A stretch of DNA of 64,000 nucleotides from Ostrinia nubilalis. Its lineage: Eukaryota; Arthropoda; Insecta; Lepidoptera; Crambidae. A model generated the notes under the pieces. The model was not told the DNA's origin. It did no database searches and was given only the letters and a program-made list of their open reading frames with translations. Position 1 is the first letter of the stretch, and each line of letters starts with the position of its first letter. A program made the position numbers and the translations under genes. Positions 21,361-33,899 of the stretch are shown piece by piece. The stretch is from NCBI RefSeq assembly GCF_963855985.1, contig NC_087097.1, positions 4,125,001 through 4,189,000 on the forward strand. Direction: 5' to 3'.

Positions 21361-23329
21361 ATGTTCCCAGCTCTCGTTCTCACTGCTCCTATGGAGCCAG
21401 GACCTTCCAGGACCAGTAGAGGTTAAGTTAACGGAGTAATAGCACTCTGATTTGTCTTTTTCTGACAAATAACTTCGGTTATGTCTACATAAACTTAATT
21501 TTACTTAAAACTATTCACCATAAAACATTTTGATGTTTGTAGTGATATAGTATCTACTTTTTTTCTAAAATATGTGAAATACTTAGACTGTCTTAGACCA
21601 TTTGTAATCAGCGTAAAAATAACTCCCGCTTCTCCTCTCATGTGAAACGTAAGTACCGTAATCGCGCGTACGCACGCAACTCTCATCAAAACAATATGTC
21701 CCAAACTCCCGCACTTATTACTGTGTCGCCTTTATAGCACAATGGAAGTTTGTGTGGTAGACCTTACTGTATACTTATTGTGGCAAAATAGAATCTATTT
21801 CGACGGCATTTGTACAGTGCTTTGCTTTATGTGCCCCTAAGTACTTTAAGCCTTTTCCCATCCAACCATCGATGTCTAGAATTGTAACTGGAGTTGTTAC
21901 TACAAACAATGGTGAAATCCATGTATCAAAAACAGGAATCTTATTCAGACTCACTTTATAATAAAAACAGTAATGAATTGTCGTTCTATTAAAATGACAC
22001 GTGTCATACGCATTTAGGACTGTTTTTCAATAGGACGACTTCTAAACGTCAACGACATTTTGACTGTTTCAAAATACGTGAATTAGGCCACTGATGTGTT
22101 AAAACATTAGCCCTGTTACATAACTGGAGTAAAATTGATCACGTTTGACCGCCAATATAACAGCAAAGGTTGAGTTAGTCCCAGGAGATCACGAAGTGTC
22201 TTTGGACCTTAACGAAATTAATCAGAAGAAAATGGGAAAAGTTTGACGTTGTCTGTCCTTCCCAGTTGACATAATTTACTATCCCTTTTTTATTGTAGTT
22301 AAAATATGGAGTACTAAGGCTACAGAGAGTACATGGAGAAAATATTCCGTAAGCACCGATGAGAACGATGGCAATTACTTTGCTCCTCTGCGGATAAGTA
22401 TTCATATGGCATGAACGTTTTTACTGATGCCACAAGATGTAAGAACTTTGACATGATAAAATGTTTTTGCTTTGTTTTATGATTGTCATTTACGTGAGAC
22501 GCGCACATCCCTATGTGAGCGTCTCCCTAGATTATGTATGTTTAAAAATATAGGTACCCAGCTGTTTCAAAATATTGGTTTAAATAGCTAGTTCTAAAAA
22601 TTTTGGTTAAAATATTTCTTATCAAGATATGGTTGGCATTTTGATTTTTTCAAGTTATCAAACTAACGCTAGATAATTTTGATAAGGTAAGGTTAGGTTA
22701 GGTAAGGTTAATAATTATAAACCAGATTTTTTGTTTTTTGTTGTCAAATTAATAATAATGGCATTTACTTAATCCACTTCCGCTTTCACCTTTTCTTTGA
22801 GCCACTATTTTGTTCAATACACACTTGATAACAATTTATACTTACGAAAATTGAACTCATCTCCATTATAAGAAAGTATTGCTGTCTGTAATTAAAATAA
22901 CAAACATTTTCTCGTACATTTTAAAGTTATACAGCATTATTACTTTAAAAAAGGAAGTTATAAAGTTCCATAATTTTTATTCAATTTTAATTATATTCAT
23001 TAGCCCACCATTTGCCTACGAAAAAAGTTGGCTGAAGCGAATGGACATAGTAAAAGGCAAATGCTTTAATTTAAATTTATATTCAGTATACGTATAAAAA
23101 AGAGGAAATACTATCTAACTCTCATTTTATCAACATAAAAAAACCAAACGTAAAGTCCCTTTTGAACGAGGATGCACGTATTCCCGAATAAAAAACCGAC
23201 TTTACTCGGCGTTGATTTTATACGTTCATGGAGTTCCTGGCAATGCCTGGAATTCCCGGGAGCCCTATAAAAGCAAGTGGGCTAGTGATGTAACACTATT
23301 CTCTGTCGACATTTGGAGTAATAAATAAA
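21361..23329. other. No gene seen; short TTAGG run and TATA-like site
   Basis: Contains ggttaggttaggtaaggtta (22691-22710), a very short run resembling the insect telomere repeat. A TATA-like ctataaaag lies at 23264-23272, followed by gagtaataaataaatcag before the LINE fragment. The latter could be an LTR remnant. No coding region supported. Confidence 0.4.
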
Positions 23330-23490
23330 TCAGATCGTCGGTCCACCTTGTGGGTGGACGTCCCACACTGCGTTTTCCGGTATGTGGCCTCCACTCCAGA
23401 ACCTTGCTGCCCCATCGGCCGTCAGTTCTGCGTACTATGTGCCCTGCCCATTGCCACTTTAGCTTGCTAATCCGTCGGGCTATGTCAGAA
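23330..23490 (-). pseudogene. Non-LTR retrotransposon C-terminal fragment
   Basis: Minus-strand frame with KLKWQWAGHIVRRTDGRWGS, KVLEWRP and VGRPPTRWTDDL. This is the conserved C-terminal segment of lepidopteran endonuclease-reverse transcriptase LINEs. The rest of the element is absent. Confidence 0.75.
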
Positions 23491-25136
23491 CAAAAATTCA
23501 AGCTCAATGGATAAGCACAAGACCACGCACGACAACCTCATCGTACGAAGAAGAAGAAGAGTTCAGAAGACAACTGGCTAAACGCAGTAAGTTCAATTTA
23601 TTTTATTTTGTGTAACAGAATGTAAACTTTTTGTAATATGTTAGATGTCTTACTTTGTTTAGTTTGATGACTTTGTTTTTGTGGAGACCTTATTGGTTTT
23701 GGTTGGCGTTGAAAACGCGCTCAATAGAGCGAGAGCGCGTATTTCCAGTAGGTACCCAGAAAAAAATGCATTTTTTGACAAGTTTTATTTAAAGAAAATA
23801 GTTTTAACTGTAAGTTATCGACATCCTGACTATCGAAAGATGCACATCTCTAAGCCAGCCCATCTCGACACTTGCTCGGCTCGACCCATACCCCAGTATA
23901 TTTTTAAGTTTACGACAACATAACTGGGAATTTCCATATTATGCTAGAGATCTAAACAAGATTTTTCGGATAAAACTTTATAATATTATTTTGCTTATCG
24001 TATTCTCATCACCAGCTTCTTATTTAAAAACTAAATACGATTATTAGATGAAGACAGTGAAAATGATACTAAACTTAATAACATTGCTCTTTCAGGATAA
24101 TAATAATTATGGAACCTAACACCCCTGGATCGAACGCTCTACTTAACGGAGTTAATAAGGTTAAGAGTCCATTGTATATCCTCAAATACAATGTGCCATC
24201 TTTCGACACTTGTTAAGTCAAGACCCAAAGATCAGCCTTAAAAAAATAGGTAAGTACTTACTTATTACTAGTTTTTGGCTGTGTTAAACTTAGGACCTCC
24301 GTTTTATCCCCTAGGGGATGACATTTAGAAAAGCTTTTCTTAGAGGATGCCTAATTCCCTACGCCTTAGTAACCATCTACGTACCTTTCAGCAGAATCCG
24401 TTCAGTGACTTCAGCTGTGCGTTTTTAATTAATATTTGTCTATATTAGGCACACAAATTATATGAATTAGATATTGTCTGTGTGTTGTTTACCTTTATAA
24501 ATGTACGTAACTACGTACTAATACTATACTAAAGTACAGAGGCTTCTAATTAACATTATCTTCGCTTGTCCACATAAATAAGTCCTTTTATGTCTACCTT
24601 ACAAATCTTCAGATTGTGCCTAACTGCCTACCCACCGTTACTCGTTCCAAAGCTACGAAGGGCTTTCATACAAAATGATTGTGCAGAACCATTCAATAAA
24701 CGCTTTAATGCCTAAATTCAATTGAACATCAATCATTTCATAACGCTGGGTCTTACTATGCTAAACGATTTCAAAATTACGCGATTTTCGTCTCTATCAA
24801 CGGCAACTCGGGATAAAAGACGGACAAAGTTACTTAAGCCTGTTTATTAGTAACCAAATTAGAGCCTTTGGTTCTCAAAGGGTGTAAAATTACAGTACTT
24901 AACTGACTAATTAGTGAAAGAAAATACTTTAGGATAAAAGATATTAAGTTACAGGTTGGTCTGACATCTTTGTACTAAGGTAGACAATGCAGAATTATTT
25001 ATAGAATACTATTTCACAAAGTCTAATACATCTTCATTATTAAAATATAGCTTTGTACCGAACGTGGACAGTTTCTTTCGGCTGAAACGAACGAACGAAC
25101 GAACCGATACAATCCGTATCTCGCCTCAAAAGATTT
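23491..25136. other. No gene seen; LINE-type ACGA tail at 25081
   Basis: At 25081-25104 the sequence gctgaaacgaacgaacgaac matches the ACGA-repeat tail of the LINE fragments elsewhere in this window, leaving only the last bases of an insertion. Nothing else recognised. Confidence 0.4.
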
Positions 25137-25141
25137 TAGGC

Positions 25142-25437
25142 TGTTCGAGGAGTGTGCCTCTCTACACAACTCCTGGGAGGTTATTCTTCAATCATAATAA
25201 CGCCACTTCAATACTTCACACTTTATTATTAAAATATTATCAAAATCTATTACATATTAAATATTAAAACATTTTCAACTGAGTCTATCGAAATCCAATA
25301 ATACAATGATACAATGTCACATTTTCTTGCTTTTCTACACCTGTCATTATTTTCAAACTTTATTCTATTGCTGTTTACTTTTAAAATAAAACCTGCCAGC
25401 AACATGTCATCTCATGATAAAATTCTATATCCTAACA
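25142..25437 (-). repeat. 3' LTR of copia-like element
   Basis: 296 bp, identical by eye to 35304-35599; plus-strand ends TGTTCGAGG and CCTAACA. A purine tract (complement of tcccctctg, 25438-25446) abuts it as polypurine tract. Confidence 0.93.
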
Positions 25438-25658
25438 TCCCCTCTGAATTTTATCTTTATATAATCATAACAACTACCTATCTACTCCTTAAAACCCAAC
25501 TTAACTAACTTACCTAATACAACCATACAACAAATATACTTTTGAATTAATTAACCTAAACACCTTACATAACTAACTTAAAATTAAAATTTCAAGTTAA
25601 CTCCCAAAAACCTTATATTCTAATAAACCTACATAATTCGTCACATCACAAATGTCCA

Positions 25659-26205
25659 CTATGTATCACTCACTATACATTGTCTAAGTCTCAAAAACTT
25701 TGTTCTATCCAGTGGTTTAGTTAAAATATCAGCCAAATTGTCTTTAGTAGGACAATAATAAATTTCTAATAAATTTTTATCTAATTTCTCCTTAATAAAA
25801 TGGTATTTCACATCATTGTGCTTGCTCCTCCTATTTAAGATTCCGTTTTTAATCAAAACTATTGCTGATTGATTATCAACAAACAATTGTGTTTTTGGTA
25901 ACTCCCCTGTCAACTCATGAATCAAACTCTGAATGTAAAGCAGATCTTTTATACACTCGGCTGCAGATATATATTCAGCCTCAGTACTAGACAAAGCAGT
26001 TACTGACTGTTTGCGAGAACACCAGTGAATTGGACCACCACCATAAAACACTACAAAACCAGTCGTGCTCTTCCTAGTATCAGGATCACCTGCAAAGTCT
26101 GCATCACATTATGCTTTTAAACTTAGATCGCTACCACGAACATATTTTATACCACTGCTAACTGTATTTTTAATATATCTAAAAATGTTTTTTATATTTG
26201 CAAAA
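25659..26205 (-). pseudogene. copia RNase H and RT C-terminus, broken
   Basis: Minus strand: a frame with HPNLNDFANIKNIFRYIKNT leads into CDADFAGDPDTRKS, SSTEAEYISAAECI, VDNQSAIVLIKN and TKDNLADILTKPL, the copia RNase H signature. A TAA at 26109-26111 replaces the residue before CDADF, and the segment is out of frame with the RT part upstream. The C-terminus ends at the TGA at 25659-25661. Confidence 0.88.
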
Positions 26206-26209
26206 TCAT

Positions 26210-27076
26210 TCAAATTAGGATGTTCCTGATGTCTACTACAATAACCAACATGAAACGACAGACATACAACAACGAGCCGATTAATTGCCTATAACGATGC
26301 ACATCATCATCACCACCTTTCCCCTCTTGATGTGTATCTATCAAAATATCTGGATGACTACTATCTTTTAAGCTTTTGTATTTAAATTTATCTAAAAGTT
26401 GATTTATATAACTTTCCTGAAAAATTTTTATAAAATTTTCTTCAATTAACACATCAAAACCTATAAACTTTTCAGTTTTATCAAATTTCCGCATTTCAAA
26501 TTCCGTTTCTAATTGATTTATTATTTTATTTAAACATATCTCATCCTTACCAATTAAAATACCATCATCTACGTAAATTGCTAAGTATATATTTTTATTT
26601 TTATTATGAAACACACATGGATCTAATTTCATTTGTATCAATCCCAATTTCTTCAAAAATTCCGTCAACCTCTTATTCCACATAAGTGGCGCTTGCTTCA
26701 ACCCGTACAAACTTTTCTTTAATTTACACACCTTATTTTCCTTGTCCTTTATGTTGTATCCTAAAGGTATCTCCATAAAAATATCTTCATTTAATTCCCC
26801 ATATAAAAATGCTGTTTTCACGTCGAACTGCTTTATTTTAAACCCTTGTTGAGCTGCAATAGCCAACAACAATCTAACACTTGTTGTGTTTACCACTGGA
26901 CTATATGTTTCTTTATAGTCAATGTTATACTTTTGTAAAAAACCTCTTGCCACTAATCTAGCCTGATATCTTCCACCAGGCTTTATTGTAAAAATCCATT
27001 TACTTGATATTATTTTTCTATTTCCTGCTTCCTGCCTTCCTACAATTTCCCATGTTTTATTATTCTCTAAAGATTA
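26210..27076 (-). pseudogene. copia reverse transcriptase, broken
   Basis: A continuous frame from the TAA at 27074-27076 down to 26210. It contains NNKTWEIV, SSKWIFTIK, the RT core GFKIKQFDVKTAFLYGELNE, YGLKQAP and YVDD (residues 127-130 from the Met at 26953), and TEKFIGFD. The copy reads into another frame after GSLLYVC, where some conserved residues also appear to be missing. The TAA at 27074 interrupts the link to integrase. Confidence 0.88.
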
Positions 27077-28415
27077 TTTTTCTTCATCAATTGCTTTCTT
27101 CCATAAATCTTTATCAACACTACTCAAAACTTCCGTAAAAGTTAAAAACGAACTCTCTAAATCATAATCCATTAGCCTAGAAGGTAATCTCCTCTCTCTA
27201 TTTGGTAAAATCCTTAAACCATCACTGTCTTCAACAGCTGAATCTTCTCTAACCTCCCCTCTCAAATTTATATTTTCTTCAATACAATCTTCAATATTCT
27301 CAGTATTTCCACCATCAACTTCAACATCTTCAACTCTATCTTCAAAAACATCAGTAACTCTTTCTTCATAAACACCATTATCTTCAACACCATTTCTAAT
27401 ATCTTCATTAACTTCTTCATTACCAACACCACCGCTTATAACTTCATCACAAATATCACCATTAATATCACCATTAATAACTTCATCACTAATATCAACA
27501 CTAATTTCTTTAAATAAATTATTTAAATCACTTAGTCTCACTTCCCTATAACACGTTTTTAAAAACTCACTAACATCACTCTTACTATTATTAAACGTTA
27601 CATCTCTTGAATAATAGATTTTAAAATGTAAAGGATCCCATATTTTATATCCGTTATTAGTATAACCTACTAAAAGCCCTTTACTGCTTCTTGAGTCAAG
27701 TTTATTTAACTGAAAATTATTTTTAAAGTATGTTAATGATCCGAAAATATTTAAGTGTTTTAAATTTGGTATTCTATTAAACCACATCTCCGCCGGTGTT
27801 TTAATGTTTACTGTGTTTGAACATCTGTTTAATAAATAAGCAGAAGTTAAAACCGCTTCACCCCATAGTTCATGTGGTAGCTGCATATCAAAGAGTAAAG
27901 CTCTTGTTCGTTCCATTAAGGACCTATTTAACCGTTCAGCTTTACCATTCAGTTGAGGAGTAGGTATACGGAATTGTATAATCAATATTAATACCTTTGG
28001 AAATACAATAAGTTTTAAATTGGTTACTGGTGTATTCTCCACCATTATCACATCTGAATGTTTTAACTGTTGTGTTAAAATGATTTTCCGCCAAATTGAT
28101 AAAGTTTAAAATTTTAGAAAAAGCTTCGCTCTTGTTTTTAAGAAGAAATACTTTAACAAAATGTGTGTAATCATCTAAATATGTAATAAAATATTTGTAG
28201 CCATCCCATGTTTCCTTTCCAATAGGACCACAAATATCACTGTGAATAATTTCTAAAGGTTTAGTAGCTCTATATCTAACAGTTTTAAAAGGTTTTCTAC
28301 ACAGCTTAGATTGTATGCAGACTTCGCAGATGTCTACATCATCTACTAAGTTTCTATCTATACCTAAAACAAGGTCTTTAGTCTTGTTTATAGGGGTGAA
28401 TTTCAACAAGTGCAT
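27077..28415 (-). pseudogene. copia integrase, frameshifted
   Basis: Two frames cover the domain. The first (28415-27942) has the second half of the zinc finger (CEVCIQSK), SDICGPI with the first catalytic Asp, and CDNGGEY with the second. The second frame (from about 27965 to 27077) has NGKAERLNRSLMERTRALLF with the catalytic Glu, then the copia connector and a long acidic Asp/Glu/Asn-rich linker (EDRVEDVEVDGGNTENIEDC) before RT. A single-base indel near 27955-27965 separates them. The N-terminal HH half of the finger lies beyond the 1.7-kb insert. Confidence 0.87.
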
Positions 28416-30120
28416 ATTTTTGCCTAATTTTGGTGGAAATTGTTATTTGTGTATTTTTATTCTTTAATTATAGATCAAATTTATTGGAAACTTATACTGT
28501 TTCTAAAATGATTAAGACATTAAATTTTGTCCAGTAGTTTTTTAGATTTTCCTTACACCAAAATTAAGAGAACACCAAAATTTATATTAAAGCACCAAAA
28601 TTAGAAAATATGCTGTCAGTCGGTCATATCTTAGTGCCAAGCTCAAGAAATGGTTTTAAATTTACCAGCACCGACTCCAAAAATATTAATCATGGTATAT
28701 TGTCCTAATAAATAAATAACGACGTACTTATTTTCTACTATTAAGTGATTGTTGGCGTCGGTTTTAATTTTTTTGTTAAAATTTTTTTTTTCATGCTTTT
28801 TAGTTGATTAGTCCTTGCTATTGTCACTGAAGAGGGACAGTACCTATGTTTAATGTGATTAAGACTATATCTATATATATATATATATATAGTCTTAATC
28901 ACAATCCAAGTGTAAATAATCTTCCTAGCAAAATACAGGCTCCCTACTTTAAATATCGGCAACTAAAAAGTATCAATGTATCATGTGTCAATGTATGCAT
29001 CAACAAATGAGTATTGAGTATCATCTAACTCCTAACTTATGTTGTTTGACCTTTCATCATCAGCTCATCTTAAATACCTGAAATAATACAACTGTATGTA
29101 CATACCTACCTAAAATATTTAAAGAATTATCCTCCAACTCCTAAGCGTTAAGGAGTTTTACCTTCCATCATCACCTCATCAACATTAGATGATGACTACT
29201 TGAATAACTTTAGAAAACGTATTGCATTCCTACAAAATTTGAGGTTTACTCTCGATTTCCCTAGGATCCCATCATCAGATCCTGACTTGGTGATAATGGG
29301 ACCACCACATAAGTGTACCCTATAGAACAAAAAAAGAATTTTGAAAATCGGTTCACAATTGACGGAGTTAAGTCGGTTAAAAATGCTTTGGTGCACCACC
29401 AAAAACACCAAAATTGACTCACCAAAATTAGATTCTCGTTGAAAAAGCTAAATTATATGAAATCTGTTTTAAATATAACAATAACATTTTAACACATGGT
29501 ATGAAAACAGTTCCTTTACATTATACGAGGAATTCAACTAAAAAGAATAGCTTAGAAATCTTATACAAAAAGACACCAAAATTGCAGAATTGTTGTCCGT
29601 TTAAAAAAAAACAACACATTTACGTTTTTGGCGGGAAGACGCAGAGGTCTTGCACCCGTCTGCCGTCACTGCTCGCGGGGGCGGTACTAAACCTAACGAA
29701 TGATGGGAGTGTTTAAATCCTGTTTGATCTTTAAAGAAACTGACGAGCTATTTCATTATTGACACCAAAATCATAAATTTTTCGCGGACAAAACTTAAGG
29801 ACGTGACTTAATCACAGTTATTTGGGAAACTTGCTTAATTTGGTAATCTTAGATAATAGATAGATTGTATAATCCAAAAATATACTTTTTCCCTAAGTTC
29901 TGTTTTGATCTTCAGCTAAAAAAATACATATTGTAAGAAATTAAGGATGTGGACACTGCACCAAAATTAGAAACGCTTAGTTCAATTATTTTTTGTCGAA
30001 TTTGTAAAAGAAAATACTCATTAATAATGTTGTCCTCAAAATGGAACCTCTGTATATTTTCGTGTAAAAAAAAATCAAAGTTCTATGTCATAAAAAACAT
30101 ATGATTTTCAGCTACGCCGC
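28416..30120. mobile_element. Unidentified ~1.7-kb insert in copia pol
   Basis: Separates the GAG-pre-integrase segment (30121-30309) from integrase (28415). It is AT-rich and non-coding, apart from a GC-richer patch near 29630-29700. At least eight direct copies of CACCAAAAT occur (28556, 28573, 28593, 29406, 29420, 29574, 29763, 29959), and the left end has the word inverted (taattttggtgg, 28425-28436). Within it, 29150-29390 resembles a widespread lepidopteran repeat (gatcccatcatcagatcctg), and 28851-28903 is a palindrome. Neither exact ends nor a target duplication could be fixed. Read as one or more nested non-autonomous elements. Confidence 0.6.
28851..28903. repeat. Perfect AT-rich palindrome
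   Basis: tgtgattaagactatat and its inverted copy flank a (ta)n core, giving a ~50-bp hairpin. Confidence 0.75.
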
Positions 30121-30529
30121 TCAAAAAATGTGTTTGGGAAATTGACCCATAGGTACATGACCTAAGGCACGATGCCAGAAGCCTTTAATAAGGAATGTTT
30201 TGTCTGACCTCGAATGCACGACTGACTTTGACATGTGTCTGCTTACACTCAGAGTTCTGATCCATGATTTGGCATTGATTTCTGTAAAATTTAACAATAT
30301 AATTATCATCAGCTAATTTAGACACAGATAATAAATTCTTTTTAAGTTGGGGTACACATAAAACATTCTTAAACTTAATATTGTATGTATAAATATTTCC
30401 CATGGTGTTAACTGGATGTATGTTTCCATCAGCATTCATAATTCTATAATTTATGTCTTCTTTGTCATTCAGATAGTTTTCAGACGTAACAATATGACTA
30501 CTGGTTCCTGAATCCAGGATGAAGTCCAC
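30121..30529 (-). pseudogene. copia protease and GAG-pre-integrase segment, broken
   Basis: From 30529 the frame reads MDFILDSGTSSHIVTSENYL, the copia aspartic protease active site (DSG), followed by VLCVPQLKKNLLSVSKLADD. After about 30240 the expected continuation moves to another frame, ending in KGFWHRALGHVPMGQFPKHI, the pre-integrase HRALGH motif. The frame stops where the 1.7-kb insert begins. The upstream end is cut by the BEL/Pao target duplication at 30531-30535. Confidence 0.88.
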
Positions 30530-30535
30530 AGTTGT

Positions 30536-30721
30536 TGTAGGTTATTATTCTACATATTGAAACAATAAAACTTGTATTGGCTCGTTGATGTATTCGAGAA
30601 ATTCGAGAGAATCGAGTGACATTTGAGTTGAAAAATATTGACAGAAGGAAAAACGAAAAAAAGTAAATATTCTTGCTGGCCAGTGCGCGCAGCCAAGGAG
30701 GCGGCCGTTGCGGCCGCAACA
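30536..30721 (-). repeat. 3' LTR of BEL/Pao element
   Basis: 186 bp, plus-strand ends TGTAGGTT and GCCGCAACA; no difference seen from 34132-34317. Confidence 0.92.
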
Positions 30722-30802
30722 TGCCCCCCGCGTTGAAGGGAAGGCTAGGTACGTTGCCGAGTCTTCAAATGGAATTCAGGAAAGATGATACCTCTTGTGA
30801 TG

Positions 30803-31555
30803 TTACTCTTCGTCTGGTAGAGGACATATCTTGCAAGCAGCTCGTCGGACGATTTCTTCGGCAGTTCTGACGTCGGCCACTCGACTGATCCCATCGAGTC
30901 CTGGGTAGAGTTTCGTGATGCGACCCAGTTTCCATTTGAGTGGCGGGAGATTTTCTTCTTTCAGAAGAACGAGTTTATTTAGGTCCAACGTTGTTTTGTT
31001 CGTCGTCCTTTTGTGGCGTTGTCGTAGATGTCGCAGGTATTCGTGGTGCCAACGCCTCCAGAAGTGTTGACGGAGGGCCTCAATACGTGCGTAACGGGTC
31101 AGTCGGTCCAAATTGTCCTGATGATACGTGTGATATGGAATCGTTGTGAATGATCGGCCTATGAGGGAATGAATGGTCTCGAGTTTAATATTGCTTCGAT
31201 TTGCGATAGCAAAGTACTTAGCTCTTCGAATGTCAGATGTGAACGGAACACAATTCAATTCAAGTGATGTTTCGCGGATTTGACAACGGCTTCGTACAGA
31301 CCACCGAAGTGGGGCGCGTATGCTGGCGTAATGGAACGCGATGCCCTCAGATGCCATAGCGTCAGAGACACTGGCAGTGGTATGTTGGAGCTTTTGCTTA
31401 AGGAGTTCGTTACATGCTCCTGCAAAGTTAAGCCCATTATCCGAGTAGATGGTAGATTTACCCCGGTGCGACATTAAACGTCTTAAGGCCATGAGGAATG
31501 ACTCCGTGGTATGATCGGTGACTGCTTCTAAGTGGATTGATATATTCGATTGATC
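30803..31555 (-). pseudogene. BEL/Pao integrase C-terminal half
   Basis: Begins near 31555 with ISIHLEAVTDHTTESF, then ALRRLMSHRGKSTIYSDNG carrying the second catalytic Asp. The segment with PHFGGLYEAVVKSAKHHL and the catalytic Glu lies in another frame (31255-31437), so at least one compensating pair of frameshifts exists. The last part has the Pao C-terminal domain: LPPLKWKLGRITKLYPGLDG, ISRVADVRTAEE and CPLPDEE. The zinc finger and first catalytic Asp are missing. Confidence 0.85.
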
Positions 31556-32042
31556 GTGCTAAGTTTCAGCCACAGATTGGTTAATTAAAACGTACGTATT
31601 GAAGCTAATAAATGTTGTGGTCGTGAGATATTCGTGTTGAAATAAAAGCTTTGTGAACGGGTGAGTGGACTGTATAATTATTAGATGGTTTTCGCTATTC
31701 GAGATAAGAGTTTTCGAGTCTACCGCCGACTCTACCGAAATCCAGCTGTCATCGAGAAACGGTAATAATTTTACGTGAGCTTTTTGATGAAAGCTTGTTA
31801 TTCTTTAACATAGTATCGAGTATACGAGAAACGATTCAGCTTGACTTAGTCGAACTAATAAATGTAAAGATTGCTCGAGTTTGATTACTGGCAAAAGCCC
31901 TGTGAGTTTGATACGAGTGTTTTTACGATTATAAATATGAAACGGTAAATATGTATACGCGATTATTCGATTCAGTTTCGTGTATTCGATTCGAGTCGTC
32001 GTTCGAGATGTTTAAAATTATTTAGAGCCGTGTCGTACGAGT
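31556..32042. other. Non-coding filler replacing BEL/Pao RT region
   Basis: About 480 bp with many stops in all frames and an excess of TTCGA/TCGAG words (attcgattcgag, ttcgagtctac). The same words occur in this element's LTR (attcgagaaattcgagag). It may derive from the element's own untranslated sequence or from another insertion; origin not determined. Confidence 0.4.
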
Positions 32043-33899
32043 CTAAAGTCGAATATTAACAGCACACCTGCCTATATTATCACGAGATGATTGAGTCACA
32101 TGCTTGAGTTCAATAAATGATGGCGCGGTAGTCAGAAAAGTGCACGTAAAGTTGTTCGTTTTAACATTCGAGATAGATCCGGATACCAGCCAGCCTAATT
32201 TTGTCTCAATTAATTGGAGATTAGAACCGGGGGCGACTGGGATTCGGTTAGATTGAATTAAGGTCCAGAAGAGATCCGCGCCTATGAGTATGTCTATCAC
32301 TGACGGCTGTGTAAAGCTTGGATCTGCTAAAACTACACCTGAAGGAAAGTTCATATCGACCCGTATGGGTTGACTCGGTATTGAACCCACGATACGGGGA
32401 ATGACAAGACACGATAATGTGGAACTGAAGTCTGTTACCTGTGATTGAACTGTGACTGTACATTGGCGATTAATAACTTGCGCATTACCACTGATGCCTT
32501 GTATTGTGTTTGAGACTTGACGTGGTTGAATACCTAACTTCTCGCACAAGCTTTCCGTGATAAGCGAGCACTGACTTCCTGAGTCTAAGAGCGCCTTAAC
32601 GAGTACGCTTTTATTGTTATGCATTATACGCACTGATGCTGTTGACAATAACACTTGGTCAAGAGTCGCGGTTTCGATTTTCATTACAGCCTGAGAATTG
32701 GTCGTAGTTTCTGAATCCACGTGAAGATGCGAATTATGCTTTTCGTTACAATATTTACAGCCTCGTGAGCGACACGTGGAAACAGTATGACCTGGTCTGA
32801 GGCAATTTTTGCAAAGACTTAATTTCTCTACAAACTTGACGCGTTCATGTAGAGATGAATCTAAAAATTTCTTGCAAAAATATATTGGGTGCGCATCTTG
32901 ACAGACAGGGCATTTGAAGTAAGGACGATCGCTTGTATTATTTTTGGTTGTCGTTACCGAAAGCACTTTCTTAGGCTGAAAATTACGAGTAGGGTTGAAC
33001 GATTGCGATTGTTTAGAGGACATAGTTTCGAGTAAGTCAGCTCTGTCACGCAAGAAATTGGTAAATTGTTCGAGAGTAGGAACTGTGTTACTAGACCGAT
33101 GCTCTTCCCACTGACGCGATGTGGTAGAGTCAAGTTTCGATGACACTAGATAAATTATTACTGTATCCCAACTATCAACTGGTTCGCCTAACGATTTTAA
33201 CGCTGCGAGATTTTTCGTCATACAATCGAGTAATTGTCTGATACTACAATACGATTCATTTGCAATATTATCAATTGAGAAAAGGGACTTCACGTGATTA
33301 TGTATTAGTAATCTTTTATTATGGTATCGATCGTTCAAGAGCTGCCAAGCTACAGCATAGTTTTGAGCCGAAAACTCAAGACTTTGCAGCAAAATGGCAG
33401 CGCTGCCTTGCAATGAGTTTCGCAAATAATGGTACTTCGTTATCAATGGTAAATTGTGGTTGTCATGCACCAACGAGGCAAAAGTATCTCGGTATTCTAT
33501 CCACTTATCGTAGCTACCGTCAAAACACGGCAACGATATTGTTGGCAGCTTAAGACCCTGTATGTGAACACCATTATGACCGTTATTAGACTGCGCCTCC
33601 TCGAACGTGCTATCAGCAAACAAACGCTTACCAATTGACAGTGCCTCTGCGTACGTACCCTCGAAGGCGTCGCGCTCGTCCAAATGTTTCTCCAACTGAT
33701 CTACGTCTGTGAATTCGATTTGACATTGAAATTCATTGAAAGATTCATAAAGGTCTTTTAGAGAATCGAATTGAAATTGAATTGTTTTCACATCTGACTC
33801 GACGATGCAAGATTCGTCCTTTACTTTGTTATAGAATCGTGTGAGTTTGGCTTTAATTACGCCGCGCTTACTCACGAGTTCGCTTAATTTCGCGGGCAT
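32043..33899 (-). CDS. BEL/Pao Gag-protease
   Basis: 618 residues, Met at 33899. Order: N-terminal helical region; Pao-type gag domain (LPTISLPCFDGSYDKWIEYR, residues 118-137); a Cys/His cluster (CPVCQDAHPIYFC, then CKNCLRPGHTVSTC at 363-376 and CKYC); then aspartic protease with DSGSQCSLI (DSG 439-441). In intact elements the frame continues into reverse transcriptase. Here it stops 15 residues after the junction (RDNIGRCAVNIRL), consistent with the internal deletion. Gag-protease from such a copy could in principle still be made. Confidence 0.88.
   Translation of the reverse strand: MPAKLSELVSKRGVIKAKLTRFYNKVKDESCIVESDVKTIQFQFDSLKDLYESFNEFQCQIEFTDVDQLEKHLDERDAFEGTYAEALSIGKRLFADSTFEEAQSNNGHNGVHIQGLKLPTISLPCFDGSYDKWIEYRDTFASLVHDNHNLPLITKYHYLRNSLQGSAAILLQSLEFSAQNYAVAWQLLNDRYHNKRLLIHNHVKSLFSIDNIANESYCSIRQLLDCMTKNLAALKSLGEPVDSWDTVIIYLVSSKLDSTTSRQWEEHRSSNTVPTLEQFTNFLRDRADLLETMSSKQSQSFNPTRNFQPKKVLSVTTTKNNTSDRPYFKCPVCQDAHPIYFCKKFLDSSLHERVKFVEKLSLCKNCLRPGHTVSTCRSRGCKYCNEKHNSHLHVDSETTTNSQAVMKIETATLDQVLLSTASVRIMHNNKSVLVKALLDSGSQCSLITESLCEKLGIQPRQVSNTIQGISGNAQVINRQCTVTVQSQVTDFSSTLSCLVIPRIVGSIPSQPIRVDMNFPSGVVLADPSFTQPSVIDILIGADLFWTLIQSNRIPVAPGSNLQLIETKLGWLVSGSISNVKTNNFTCTFLTTAPSFIELKHVTQSSRDNIGRCAVNIRL

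Noticed and set aside
22684..22710. Telomere-like TTAGG run
   Set aside because: Only two to four degenerate units; too short to mean an interstitial telomere.
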